Origin: Leptothrix cholodnii SP-6
Lineage (GTDB): Bacteria; Pseudomonadota; Gammaproteobacteria; Burkholderiales; Burkholderiaceae_C
Assembly: GCF_000019785.1 (NCBI RefSeq)
Contig: NC_010524.1
Coordinates: 3,832,001 to 3,896,000 of the forward strand
Length of the DNA stretch: 64,000 nt
Reading direction: 5' to 3'
The position numbers were made by a program, and so were the translations under genes. How positions within the stretch are numbered: the stretch's first letter is position 1; every line of letters begins with the position of its first letter. Positions 52,663-60,713 of this stretch are shown here, in pieces. The notes beneath the pieces were generated by a model, which did not search any database, had not been told where the DNA came from, and worked only from the letters and a program-made list of their open reading frames with translations.

Positions 52663-52762
52663 CCCTGAATCGGCCCCAGCTAGGCCCGCGAACCGAAGAG
52701 CGGGATTCCTTCCCCCGCCTGCTGGGGCACCTTCTTGGAAGAACACCGAGAAGGGGGTGTGC

Positions 52763-53878
52763 ATGGACGACCACATCTATCGAACGTTGCGCGCTGCTGC
52801 GTTGAACGTCTTGAAGCCACATCTTGATGCGCTCTTGGCCCATGACGTTCCTGAAGCGGTTGAGGTACGGGGTGGGAAGGCCACAGTTCTGAGACGCGAA
52901 AGAGAACAAGTCATCGCACTGCGGCGCGCCCGTCTTCCATCGGAAAAAGAGCGAAGCGCCGCCCGCTTGTTGGCCGTGGTTGTGAAGCATCGTGCGCTCG
53001 TCTTGTGGCGCGAGTGGCCGTTCCCAAATTGGCCGAACCAGAAAATAGACGACAAGTCATTGCCCTTGCGGCGCTTGGACCGAATACAACTTGAATCGTT
53101 GGAGAACCGGACGCTGGTTGCGGTGAAGCGGTTCGCCGCCCAACTGCCGAAGCGCGAAGCCGACCGCTTGGTCGGATTGGTAACGGGCACTGGATTCCAA
53201 GTCGCAGTTGCTGCCGCCATGGAAGAGATGGAGGTAGCGCGACATGCACCAGAGTCAGATGCCATGCTGTGTATCGGCTGGTACGACGCAACGATGGACG
53301 CGGCGCATTGGTTCGCCATGAAGGCAATCGGCCCGGAAATGGCTGCGATGTTGCTGTGTCGGTACAACCCGAATACGGAAACACTGGCCGCTGCCGAGCA
53401 TTCAACCAATGACAAGACGAGGCCACGCCACCTGGTTCAACTGAGGCAACGCTTCGAGGACATCAATCGAACTGATCCTTCCAATCGCGCCTTGGTCGAT
53501 TGGCTACGCATCGCCCGTGAACTGGAGTTGCGGTATCACTCGTGGATTGACCAATATGTCGGTGATGCCGGAATTCCAGTCGCCGTGTCAAAACCGTTGA
53601 CGACCGCTCAGGCCGAACCCGTGACACCTACGCCGCCAGCGCCAGCGGCCGAATCACCAACGGTGGCCCGACAGCGGCAGCGAGCGCAGGAATTGGCGAT
53701 CCTCGCCAAGCTGACCGACTTGGGCGTCGATGCCAAGGCCGTACCGCCCGCGCCCGCTGGCAAGCCGTCCAAGGCGAAGCAGGACGTGAAGGCAGCGCTG
53801 GGCTACTCCAAAGACGTGATGAACAAGGCGTGGCAGCGGCTGCGTTCGGCGGGCGATATCAGGGACGCCCAACCCTAG
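52763..53878 (+). CDS. Unrecognised 371-residue element-borne protein
   Basis: No named domain is recognised. The N-terminal two thirds are globular and helix-rich, with MLLCRYNPNTETLAAAEH near residue 195 and the segment LVDWLRIARELELRYHSWIDQYV near 245. I have seen similar wording in proteins of unknown function from other integrative elements. A Pro/Ala-rich linker (TPTPPAPAAESP) then leads to a basic C-terminal region (GKPSKAKQDVKAALGYSKDVMNKAWQRL) that looks like a small DNA-binding helix pair. The ATG at 52763 follows a purine-rich GAAGGGGG. Base composition is visibly lower in G+C than the rest of the element, suggesting separate acquisition. Confidence 0.65.
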   Translation: MDDHIYRTLRAAALNVLKPHLDALLAHDVPEAVEVRGGKATVLRREREQVIALRRARLPSEKERSAARLLAVVVKHRALVLWREWPFPNWPNQKIDDKSLPLRRLDRIQLESLENRTLVAVKRFAAQLPKREADRLVGLVTGTGFQVAVAAAMEEMEVARHAPESDAMLCIGWYDATMDAAHWFAMKAIGPEMAAMLLCRYNPNTETLAAAEHSTNDKTRPRHLVQLRQRFEDINRTDPSNRALVDWLRIARELELRYHSWIDQYVGDAGIPVAVSKPLTTAQAEPVTPTPPAPAAESPTVARQRQRAQELAILAKLTDLGVDAKAVPPAPAGKPSKAKQDVKAALGYSKDVMNKAWQRLRSAGDIRDAQP

Positions 53879-53950
53879 GCCGGCACCCTGGGCCAAACTG
53901 GCCCAAAGCCTAGGGTTGAACGGCCTAGGGAGCGGTCTGGATGATGCCTC

Positions 53951-54301
53951 ATGCATAACCGCTTAGGGCCGAAAACGTCGGGGAAGGCCCACCCGAATCC
54001 ATCATCGCAATCGCTGCCAACTGGCGTTGACGACGTGCGGTTGGTCGATGCGAAGTTCTCATCCACGACCGGCGGCATGTCGCTGAGTTGGTGGTACGAG
54101 AAGGTGGCCACTGGCGAGGCACCGCCGCCCGTTCACCGCGCTCCGCGCTGCACTCGCTGGCGCCTCACCGACGTGGTCGAGTTCTGGAAGAGGTTTGCCG
54201 AAAAGGCGAACACCGAGGCATCCGACACCGTGATGGTGACTGCGAAGAAGGCCAGCGCCGCCGCCCAGGCGAAGCGCAGCGCCAAGGCCATGCAAGGTTA
54301 G
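53951..54301 (+). CDS. AlpA-like helix-turn-helix DNA-binding protein
   Basis: 116 residues. The core (residues about 25-75) reads VRLVDAKFSSTTGGMSLSWWYEKV, then RCTRWRLTDVVEFWKRF, the layout of MerR/AlpA-type excisionase-like winged helices: a helix-turn-helix, a short wing, and a final DVxxFxxR-like helix. The C-terminal tail is Ala/Lys-rich and looks disordered. In P4-like elements such a protein controls integrase and excision, so this is a likely directionality or transcription factor for the element. Confidence 0.65.
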   Translation: MHNRLGPKTSGKAHPNPSSQSLPTGVDDVRLVDAKFSSTTGGMSLSWWYEKVATGEAPPPVHRAPRCTRWRLTDVVEFWKRFAEKANTEASDTVMVTAKKASAAAQAKRSAKAMQG

Positions 54302-54310
54302 GGGCCGGCC

Positions 54311-54694
54311 ATGCAGACCAACCCTGAAAACGACAAGGGCCGGCACCCTGGACAAGCGCCGGCCCCCATGCAGACCGGCGACGATCCTACCGTGATTCGT
54401 CGTCCGCCCAGGCCGTTCACTCCGCGCCAGCAGCGCGCCATCGATGCGCTGCTGCAGGGACCGGTGCAGACCTGCCGCCTGCCGCGAATCGCTGGCGTCA
54501 ACAACGGCCCCGACCTGGTGGCCACGCTGCGCGAGAAACTGGGCCTGGAGATTCCGTGCCCCATGCACAAGGTGAGTGACCGCGACGGCAACCGCGTGGA
54601 GGCCGGCGAGTACAGCCTGACCGCCGCCGACCGATCGAAGATCAATGCCTTCATGCTGGCGCTGGCCGCTGATCTGCGGGAGAGCGGCGCATGA
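54311..54694 (+). CDS. Small protein with predicted winged-helix region
   Basis: 127 residues. A disordered N-terminus (about 30 residues) is followed by FTPRQQRAIDALLQGPVQTCRLPRIAGV, NNGPDLVATLREKLGL and a beta-wing-like DRDGNRVEAGEYSL, which together suggest a winged helix. No family name can be given. It starts nine bases after the AlpA-like gene, and its stop overlaps the next start (ATGA), making a compact run of coupled small genes upstream of the replication module. Confidence 0.6.
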   Translation: MQTNPENDKGRHPGQAPAPMQTGDDPTVIRRPPRPFTPRQQRAIDALLQGPVQTCRLPRIAGVNNGPDLVATLREKLGLEIPCPMHKVSDRDGNRVEAGEYSLTAADRSKINAFMLALAADLRESGA

Positions 54695-55134
54695 GAACGC
54701 TTGACCACGCACAAGCTCGGCCGGCATACTGGTTGCAGGTGCTTGAAACCACCTTGAATCACGCGGATAGCCGCCCCGACAGCGCGGCTTTGTCACGCCC
54801 GAATTTCGTCAAGGTTTTGGGGTGGCAGATGGGCCATCGCGTGAGCATGGCCACTCGACGTGATTCGAGGTTTCAACATCTGCCACTCCACCCCGTGCCG
54901 TGTGAAACCGGCCGGTGTGGTTCTTCGATGCTCATCCCGGAGCCCGAGACCATGACGACCCCCAAGTCGGCACAAGCTGCCGCATCCGCACCCCTGGCGC
55001 CCCCCCCCCCGCCACTACCTGAAGCGCCTGGCTTTCCGCCTGGCGCACAACGCAGCTTTGCGCCGTGCCGAGCTGCGTGCCCGCGCCTATGGCGTCATCG
55101 CCGCCGACCGCCTGAGCCGTGGGAGCGCAGCATG
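54691..55134 (+). pseudogene. Small gene broken by an 11-C tract
   Basis: From ATG 54691 (or ATG 54951, MTTPKSAQAAASAPLAPPP) one frame runs to a run of 11 C residues at 55000-55010. Beyond the run, coding character continues one frame away: RHYLKRLAFRLAHNAALRRA, then ELRARAYGVIAADRLSRGSAA and a stop at 55132-55134, overlapping the next gene's ATG as neighbours here do. With 10 or 13 Cs the product would be a single small basic protein of about 60-61 residues from 54951, or about 147-148 from 54691. The tract may be a sequencing error, a decayed gene, or a slippage switch. Confidence 0.6.
55000..55010 (+). repeat. Homopolymeric tract of 11 C
   Basis: An uninterrupted C11 inside a reading frame; changing it by one base restores the downstream frame. 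Confidence 0.9.
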
Positions 55135-55377
55135 AGCACCGCCCACGACTTGGAGAAGCTCGTGCGCGCTGTTGGCGACGTGACCTGCCTGGTGTCCGTG
55201 GCCGCCGACCTGGCGGAAAGCATCGACGCAGGTGACCACGGCCGCACGCACGTCCTGGCCGCCGTGCTGCGCGCGCTGCGGGTGCAGGCCCGTGCCGCGT
55301 TCGACCTGGCCGACGCGCAGTGGATGGACGCCCATCGCGCCGCGACCGCCACCACCACCCCCGAACAAGGAGCCTGA
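55132..55377 (+). CDS. Small unrecognised helical protein
   Basis: 81 residues starting MSTAHDLEKLVRAVGDVTCLV, probably all-helical (LAESIDAGDHGRTHVLAAVLRAL and VQARAAFDLADAQWMDAHR). GGGAGCGCAGC precedes the ATG at 55132, which overlaps the stop of the frame upstream. No family recognised. Short coupled genes of this kind often sit upstream of primase genes in satellite elements. Confidence 0.55.
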   Translation: MSTAHDLEKLVRAVGDVTCLVSVAADLAESIDAGDHGRTHVLAAVLRALRVQARAAFDLADAQWMDAHRAATATTTPEQGA

Positions 55378-55378
55378 C

Positions 55379-55945
55379 ATGGCCGCCAAGAAGAAGACCG
55401 GCGCGGCCGGTGACGCCGCTGCATTGCCTGCCGTGTGGGATCAGCTCCCGTTTCGCACCAAGCGCAAGGACTGGGCACCGCGTGCGCCGGGTGTCGACGA
55501 AGATGCGACGCTGGTGTCGATGGAGGCACTGCGCGCCGTGATGCTCTCGATGAAGGAGGTTGCGCCGCAGGATGTTCACGCCCTGGCCCACCGCATCCAC
55601 TGCTCGGTGAGGAGCGCCACCGCCGCAGCGTGGTCGGGCGACTGGGACAACCGCGACCAGACGGCGCACTGGTTCATGCACGAGCTGGTCGAGTGGGCGT
55701 GCCTGGCGATGCGCGAGGTCGGCCGTGTCGAGTACCTCGACGAGAAGATGGACCGGCATCGCAAGGCGCTGGAAACGATGCGCCAGATCGACGCCAAGGA
55801 GAAGGCCGAGAACGTTGCCCGCCTGGCCGCCGGCCGCAAGGCTGCTGCCGAGCGCTGCGCCGTCGCTGCGCTGAGTGCGTTCCCGCATCAGGCGCACGCC
55901 GTCATCCATGTGGCTGCGGGCGTGCCGGCAAGGAGCGCAGCATGA
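55379..55945 (+). CDS. Unrecognised protein of the element's replication operon
   Basis: 188 residues. A Lys/Ala-rich start (MAAKKKTGAAGDAAALP) is followed by a helical body with MEALRAVMLSMKEVAPQDVHALAHRIHCSVRSA, HWFMHELVEWACLAMREV and a long charged C-terminal helix (DEKMDRHRKALETMRQIDAKEKAENVARLAAG). AAGGAG lies before the ATG at 55379. It overlaps the TOPRIM gene start by four bases, so it is translated with the primase. Function unknown; a replication accessory or regulatory role is only suggested by position. Confidence 0.6.
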   Translation: MAAKKKTGAAGDAAALPAVWDQLPFRTKRKDWAPRAPGVDEDATLVSMEALRAVMLSMKEVAPQDVHALAHRIHCSVRSATAAAWSGDWDNRDQTAHWFMHELVEWACLAMREVGRVEYLDEKMDRHRKALETMRQIDAKEKAENVARLAAGRKAAAERCAVAALSAFPHQAHAVIHVAAGVPARSAA

Positions 55946-56928
55946 GCGAGCCCGCCGACCTCTTCCGCGCCGCCGTCTTGGCCGAGCTGGGCAACACGCC
56001 CGATTACATCGTTCCCGGCGAATTCCACCGCTTCAGCACCAACGGCCGCCCGAACAACCGCGACGGCTGGTGCAAGCTGTTCGCCGATGGCTACGGGGGT
56101 GCGTTCGGCTGCATGCGACAGGGCTTCACGAGTTCCTGGAGCAACCGCGCCCACCGCTTCACCAGCCCGACCGACCGCATCGTGCAGGCCCAGCGCATCG
56201 CCCAGGCCCGGCAGGAACAAGCCGAGAACCAGCGCCAGCAGTGGGCGCACAACGGCGAGCGCAACGCCCGGCTGTGGGCTGCGTGTCGGCCGCTGGTGCC
56301 CGGTGATGCCGCGTCGCTGTACCTGCGCCACCGCCTGAAGGTGGGCGTACTGCAGGCGCCCGCGGCGCTGCGCTTTCACCCGGGCCTGGACTACTGGCAC
56401 GACGGCCAGAAGATCCGCACCTTCCCCGCCCTGGTGGCCGCCATCACCAGCCCTGCCGGTGAGCTGGTGGCGCTGCATCGCACCTACCTGAGCCGCGAGG
56501 GCCGCAAGGCCGCCGTGCCCACGGCCAAGAAGCTGACCCGCGCGTCGGGGCCGGTGCTCGGTGGCTGCATCCGCCTGGCCGAACCGACCGAGGCCGGCCT
56601 GATCGGCGTGGCCGAAGGCATCGAGACCAGCCTGGCCGCCGGCATCGCCGGGCGCCTGCCGGTGGTGGCCGCGTACTCGTGCGGGGCGCTGGCCGCGTGG
56701 CAGTGGCCGCAGGGGACACAGACCATCGCCATCTGTGCCGACGCCGACGAAGCCGGGCAGAAGGCCGCCCGCGAGCTGGGTCAACGCGCCCTCGCTGCCG
56801 GGATCAAGGTGCACGTCGCCACGCCATCGGTAGCGGGCCTGGACTGGTGCGACCTGCTGGCTAGCCGCGACCTCGACCGCCCGCCCTACAGCCATCCGCA
56901 ACAACATCAAGGGGCCGCCCATGAATGA
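55942..56928 (+). CDS. TOPRIM-domain primase-like protein
   Basis: 328 residues. An N-terminal region (GEFHRFSTNGRPNNRDGWCKLFADGYGGAFGC) resembles the zinc-binding/primer domain of plasmid primases but lacks a clean four-cysteine set. A C-terminal TOPRIM domain has the catalytic Glu in GVAEGIETSLAAG near residue 225 and the DxD pair in IAICADADEAGQKAA near 265. It probably primes element DNA synthesis. It overlaps the DUF927 ATPase gene by eight bases, so primase and helicase-like ATPase are made together, splitting functions fused in P4 alpha. Confidence 0.82.
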   Translation: MSEPADLFRAAVLAELGNTPDYIVPGEFHRFSTNGRPNNRDGWCKLFADGYGGAFGCMRQGFTSSWSNRAHRFTSPTDRIVQAQRIAQARQEQAENQRQQWAHNGERNARLWAACRPLVPGDAASLYLRHRLKVGVLQAPAALRFHPGLDYWHDGQKIRTFPALVAAITSPAGELVALHRTYLSREGRKAAVPTAKKLTRASGPVLGGCIRLAEPTEAGLIGVAEGIETSLAAGIAGRLPVVAAYSCGALAAWQWPQGTQTIAICADADEAGQKAARELGQRALAAGIKVHVATPSVAGLDWCDLLASRDLDRPPYSHPQQHQGAAHE

Positions 56929-58816
56929 CGACCTGAACACCGCGGCCGGCGACCTCGATCACCTGGCACGAGTGGCCGCTGGCGAAGCCGGTGAAGTCGA
57001 GCAGGTGCACGCCGAAGTGACCGAACTGGCCGCAGTCCGCAAGGCCCGGCGCAAGAGCACCCAGGCGACCGCCCCCACCAAGCCCAGGCGCAGCGGGCAC
57101 GGCGCAGGCGCGCAGTTCCTGATTCTCGACGGCAGCGAGGGCCAAGGATCGGCCGGCGTGTACTTCGTCGGCCGCGATGCCGAGGGCAACGAGAAGGCGC
57201 CGCTGTGGGTCTGCGCGCCGCTGCACATCCTGGCCAAGACCCGGGGCGCCAAACAAGCCGACTGGGGCCGCCTGCTGGACTGGCACGACGCAGACGGACA
57301 CCCGCACCGCTGGGCCGTGCCCGATGAGCTGCTCAGTGGCGACGGCCTGGACGTGCGCCGCGAGCTGATGCGTCAGGGGCTGGCCATCTCGCCGAACCGG
57401 GCCGCGCGCGAGATGCTGTCGACCTATCTGCAGGTCTGGCCGGTCGACGCCCGCGCGCGATGCGTGGAGCGGCTGGGCTGGGCCGGGCCGGTGTTCGTGC
57501 TGCCCAATGAGGCCATCGGCGCTGATGCCGAGTTGGTGGTGTTCCAGAGCGCCAGCGCCATCGAGCCCGCATTCAGCAGCGCCGGTACCGTCGACGACTG
57601 GCGCGCCCAGGCCGCCGCGCTGGCTGCAGGCAACAGCCGCATGGTGTTCGCCATCTGCTGCGCGCTGGCGCCGCCGCTGGCCAGCCTGGCGGGCGAGGAT
57701 TCGGGCGGCTTCCACCTGCGCGGCAAGAGCAGTTCGGGCAAGTCGACCGCGCTGGCGCTGGCCGCATCGGTGTGGGGCTCGCCCGCGACCTTCCCGCGGC
57801 TGTGGCGCACCACCACCAACGGACTCGAAGGGCTGGCGACGATGCACAACGACGTGTTGCTGATCCTCGACGAGCTGAGCCAGTGCGACCCCAAGGACGC
57901 GGGCGACGCCGCCTATCTGCTGGCCAACGGGCAGGGCAAGACGCGTGCGAGCCGCGCCGGCATGGCGAGGCAGGCTGCGCGCTGGCGCCTGCTGTTCCTG
58001 TCGGCCGGGGAAGAGAGCCTGTCGGCCATGATGACCCGCGCCGACAAGCGGGCGAACGCGGGGCAGGAAATCCGCCTGGCCGACATCGAGGCCGACGCGG
58101 GCGCCGGGCTGGGTGCGTTCGACACCTTGCACGGGCACCCGAGCGGCGCGGCGCTGTCGCTGGCGCTGAAGGATGCGGTGCAACAGCAGCACGGCGCCGT
58201 CGGCGTCGCCTGGCTGCGGCTGGTGGTGCGGGATCGCCTGAAGCTGGCCGATGAAGTGACGGCGCTGGTGCGCGAGTTCGTGGACGCCTACACCGAGCCC
58301 GGCTCCAGCGGGCAGGTGATCCGGGTGGCGCGGCGCTTCGGCCTGGTCGCGGCTGCCGGCGAACTGGCCACGGACTACGACCTGACCGGCTGGCGAGGGG
58401 GCGAGGCGTTCGACGCCGTGGGGCAGTGCTTCACGTCTTGGCTGGCCGGGTTCGGTGGCGCGGGAAACCGCGAAGACCGGGCGCTGTTGACACAGGTGCG
58501 GGCGTTCTTCGAGGTGCACGGCGCCAGCCGCTTCGAGAGCATGGAAGCCACCGTTGAACAGCGTGTCGCCAACCGGGCCGGCTTCTGGCGCGACGGGGAG
58601 GACACCGGCCGGCAGTTCCTGGTGCTGCCCGAGGTGTTCAAGCGCGAGCTGTGCGCGGGGTTCGATCCGAAGGCCGCGGCGAAGGCGCTGATCGAGGCGG
58701 GTGTGATCCTGGCCGGCAAGGACGGGAAGGCCAGCCGCAGCGAGCGATTGCCCGGCATCGGCGCCACGTCGCGGGTGTACGTGTTCGGGTCGAAGCTGTG
58801 GGCGTGCGAGGAATGA
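56921..58816 (+). CDS. DUF927-type replication ATPase/helicase
   Basis: 631 residues. A basic, disordered start (about 60 residues) is followed by the DUF927 region from about residue 70 to 350. Walker A is RGKSSSGKST near 268, Walker B is VLLILDELSQCD near 313, and the sensor region is WRLLFLSAGEESL. The C-terminal third is helical with a winged-helix look (VEQRVANRAGFWRDGEDTGRQFLVLPEVFKREL). Such proteins pair with TOPRIM primases in integrative elements and plasmids. The iteron array begins just after the stop, so this ATPase is the natural candidate to load there. Confidence 0.82.
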   Translation: MNDDLNTAAGDLDHLARVAAGEAGEVEQVHAEVTELAAVRKARRKSTQATAPTKPRRSGHGAGAQFLILDGSEGQGSAGVYFVGRDAEGNEKAPLWVCAPLHILAKTRGAKQADWGRLLDWHDADGHPHRWAVPDELLSGDGLDVRRELMRQGLAISPNRAAREMLSTYLQVWPVDARARCVERLGWAGPVFVLPNEAIGADAELVVFQSASAIEPAFSSAGTVDDWRAQAAALAAGNSRMVFAICCALAPPLASLAGEDSGGFHLRGKSSSGKSTALALAASVWGSPATFPRLWRTTTNGLEGLATMHNDVLLILDELSQCDPKDAGDAAYLLANGQGKTRASRAGMARQAARWRLLFLSAGEESLSAMMTRADKRANAGQEIRLADIEADAGAGLGAFDTLHGHPSGAALSLALKDAVQQQHGAVGVAWLRLVVRDRLKLADEVTALVREFVDAYTEPGSSGQVIRVARRFGLVAAAGELATDYDLTGWRGGEAFDAVGQCFTSWLAGFGGAGNREDRALLTQVRAFFEVHGASRFESMEATVEQRVANRAGFWRDGEDTGRQFLVLPEVFKRELCAGFDPKAAAKALIEAGVILAGKDGKASRSERLPGIGATSRVYVFGSKLWACEE

Positions 58817-59205
58817 CCGCGCGTTTCCAGTCGCCTGCAGTGCAGGCGCATCACTTTCTCGGTGTGACAGGTGTGACGGGTGTGACGGGTGTGACAAACC
58901 CGGCTCTACAGAGGGAAACCCGGGCCGCGCCGGCTGTCACACCGGGATCGAAAGCCGGTGTGACACGGTGTGACGCTCGCGCTTCAGAGGGTGACGGGCC
59001 GGAAAGCAGCGCCAGCCGGAGCCCGTCACACCACGTCACACCGCAACTTCTGGCCGGTGTGACAGGCCGCAGAAGGCGTTTTCCCAGGGACACCGGGTCG
59101 GGTCACACCTGTCACACCCGTCACACCGCAAAAAGCGTGCATCTGCAGATGCAGCAGACCGCACCAGCACCAGCAACCACCCGAACACGAGGAACTGACC
59201 CATGA
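58813..59205 (+). CDS. Doubtful frame through the iteron region
   Basis: An open frame from ATG 58813 overlapping the ATPase stop (ATGA). Its translation is driven by the DNA repeats (VTGVTGVTGVT, then HTCHTRHT), with no foldable core. It may be translated but is more likely a by-product of the origin repeats. Confidence 0.2.
   Translation: MTARFQSPAVQAHHFLGVTGVTGVTGVTNPALQRETRAAPAVTPGSKAGVTRCDARASEGDGPESSASRSPSHHVTPQLLAGVTGRRRRFPRDTGSGHTCHTRHTAKSVHLQMQQTAPAPATTRTRGTDP
58861..59127. repeat. Iteron array: 13 GGTGTGAC motifs in both orientations, candidate replication origin
   Basis: Forward GGTGTGAC occurs at 58861, 58870, 58879 and 58888 (exact 9-base period), then 58957, 58967 and 59056. 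The reverse form GTCACACC occurs at 58936, 59025, 59035, 59102, 59111 and 59120 (the last three again 9-base spaced). The outer clusters are therefore tandem and inverted to each other. The array lies directly downstream of the TOPRIM and DUF927 genes. Direct and inverted short iterons beside the replication protein resemble the P4 ori/crr layout. Origin function is inferred. Confidence 0.75.
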
Positions 59206-59324
59206 ACGAACTCAACATCGCCGACGCACTGGGCGCCGACGCCGACGACTTGGCGGAGATCGCCGTCGAGATGGAAGACGCGGGCCTGACCGTGCGGCAG
59301 GTGGCCGCTGGGCGGCTGCAATGA
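59202..59324 (+). CDS. Small acidic 40-residue protein
   Basis: MNELNIADALGADADDLAEI followed by AVEMEDAGLTVRQVAAGRLQ, 40 residues, acidic and helical. An AGGAACTGACC precedes the ATG at 59202. A further tiny frame (59321-59386, 21 residues) overlaps its stop. No family recognised; expression is plausible but unproven. Confidence 0.4.
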   Translation: MNELNIADALGADADDLAEIAVEMEDAGLTVRQVAAGRLQ

Positions 59325-59388
59325 CGGGCGCCGATGTGATCGTGCGCGGCATGCGCGCGGCTGGCTTCAACTTCTCAGGAGCATGAAC

Positions 59389-60066
59389 ATGGCAACGAGC
59401 AAGAACACCAAGATCCAGACCACTCCGGAGCCAGCTCCAGCAGCACTGCCGGCAACCGCTGACGACCTGGCACGGCAAGCCAAGGCCAAAGCCGAGGACG
59501 AGAAGTACTTCGCCACAGTGATGGCGGACGGCACCATCAATATGATGGTGACGCAAACCTATCTGCCGGAATTCAACAAGGCCACGACAGTGGAGGCATT
59601 GGAAAAAGTCCGTCAACAACAGGTCAAGGCCATCGCAGCCGGCGACCTGACCCAGCTGGAGCAAATGCTACTGACCCAGGCCGCCGCGCTGCAGGCGATG
59701 TTCATTGACTTGGCGGTGCGGGCCAAGAAACAGAACCAGTTCGACGGCATCCAGACCATGACCGGGCTGGCGCTCAAGTGCGCCGCGGGCAGCCGGCAAG
59801 CCATCACCGCGCTCGCCGAACTGCGCATGCCCAAGACGGCGGTGTTCGCCAAGCAGGCCAACGTGACCACCGGGCCGCAGCAGGTCAACAACGGCACGCA
59901 CCCGCAGGCCGGATCGGCTCGCGCGGAAAAAATCGCAACCCGACCAAACGAACTACTGGAGGCAAGCCATGAGCAACGGCTGGACACCCGAGCGCAGGGC
60001 CAAGGCGGCCGAGCAGATCCGGGCGCGCGAGCCCTGGAAACGGTCAACCGGGCCACGCACGGATGA
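59389..60066 (+). CDS. Unrecognised soluble protein of the element
   Basis: 225 residues. An Ala/Pro-rich start is followed by a helical body (ADDLARQAKAKAEDEKYFATVMADG, LEKVRQQQVKAIAAGDLTQLEQMLLTQAAALQAMFIDLAVRA) and a polar C-terminus. The ATG at 59389 is preferred over 59383 because AGGAG lies seven bases before it. The last 98 bases overlap the next gene in another frame, and the final 30 residues look like poor coding sequence, so the true end may once have been earlier. No known family. Confidence 0.55.
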   Translation: MATSKNTKIQTTPEPAPAALPATADDLARQAKAKAEDEKYFATVMADGTINMMVTQTYLPEFNKATTVEALEKVRQQQVKAIAAGDLTQLEQMLLTQAAALQAMFIDLAVRAKKQNQFDGIQTMTGLALKCAAGSRQAITALAELRMPKTAVFAKQANVTTGPQQVNNGTHPQAGSARAEKIATRPNELLEASHEQRLDTRAQGQGGRADPGARALETVNRATHG

Positions 60067-60187
60067 GGGTAAGGCCATCGCATCGCGCAACGCATTCAAG
60101 GGCGGCTGGCGCGCGCAACTGCGGGTGTTGCGCAAGGACGTGAACACGTTGCTGCGCGAACTGCGAGAGCTGGTGGGCAGCGGCTGA
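59969..60187 (+). CDS. Small basic protein common to mobile elements
   Basis: 72 residues: MSNGWTPERRAKAAEQIRAR, then EPWKRSTGPRTDEGKAIASRNA. The W-PERR...W..STGPRT..GKA..S.NA pattern is, from memory, frequent in small proteins of proteobacterial prophages and plasmids. It is highly basic and possibly nucleic-acid binding. GGAGGCAAGCC precedes the ATG at 59969. Confidence 0.65.
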   Translation: MSNGWTPERRAKAAEQIRAREPWKRSTGPRTDEGKAIASRNAFKGGWRAQLRVLRKDVNTLLRELRELVGSG

Positions 60188-60282
60188 CCTCGGGGCGGCG
60201 GATCCGCCGAATAGTGGATCGATCAGTCGTCATGGGCTGGAGGCCTCGCCCTACGATGTCTCCCCACTTCCTGGAGACCGTC

Positions 60283-60387
60283 ATGAGGATCAACCGCGTG
60301 GCCGCCGCACTGGCGACCTTGGCACTGTCGGGCATGACCAGTGCCGCCAGTTTCTGCCCGCCGCAGCAGCTGGGTGCCAAACGATGA
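60283..60387 (+). CDS. Tiny signal-peptide-like ORF
   Basis: A 34-residue frame MRINRVAAALATLALSGMTS followed by AASFCPPQQLGAKR. The first 22 residues form a good Sec-type signal, but almost no mature part follows. GGAGA precedes the ATG, and its stop overlaps the next start. It may be a truncated secreted protein. Confidence 0.35.
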   Translation: MRINRVAAALATLALSGMTSAASFCPPQQLGAKR

Positions 60388-60713
60388 GCAGACACCCGGG
60401 CGACAGGATCTTCGTGGGCTTCATCCTGTTCGTGGTCATCATTGGGGTCTTGGCCGCAGTAGTAAGGGGAGCTGCCTGGCTGAAGGAGAACGGGCCATTC
60501 CTCTTCTGGACGCTGGTCATTGCCGGCATCCTCAAACTGATTGAGGTCTACAAGGACCGGCCGCAACCACCAAAGTTGAACGCTGGGCCCAGCACGCCCC
60601 GCGCACCAGGGCAACAAGCAGCCGCAAGCCCTGAGCCAATGAACGCCAGCACGACAGGCGCTCCAGGGCCGACAGCGCATCGTTGCCGCCCACGCTCAGG
60701 GCGAGGTAGGTGA
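60384..60713 (+). CDS. Small two-helix membrane protein
   Basis: 109 residues with two hydrophobic helices, IFVGFILFVVIIGVLAAVV near residues 9-27 and FLFWTLVIAGILKLIEVY near 39-56. A Pro/Ala-rich and then Arg-rich tail follows. Its ATG at 60384 overlaps the stop of a tiny signal-like frame. The first 60 residues look genuine; the tail runs into an antisense SGNH-hydrolase remnant, so the original C-terminus may have been lost. Confidence 0.5.
   Translation: MSRHPGDRIFVGFILFVVIIGVLAAVVRGAAWLKENGPFLFWTLVIAGILKLIEVYKDRPQPPKLNAGPSTPRAPGQQAAASPEPMNASTTGAPGPTAHRCRPRSGRGR

Noticed and set aside
54691..55377. Single 228-codon gene through the C11 tract into the next small gene
   Set aside because: After the tract this frame is Pro/Arg-rich without structure. 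The neighbouring frame is coding-like and ends in an ATGA overlap, and the 81-residue product has its own ribosome-binding site.
58861..59127. Possible CRISPR array
   Set aside because: Repeat units are 8 bases with 1-base gaps in the tandem blocks and occur in both orientations; no spacer-sized intervals and no cas genes.
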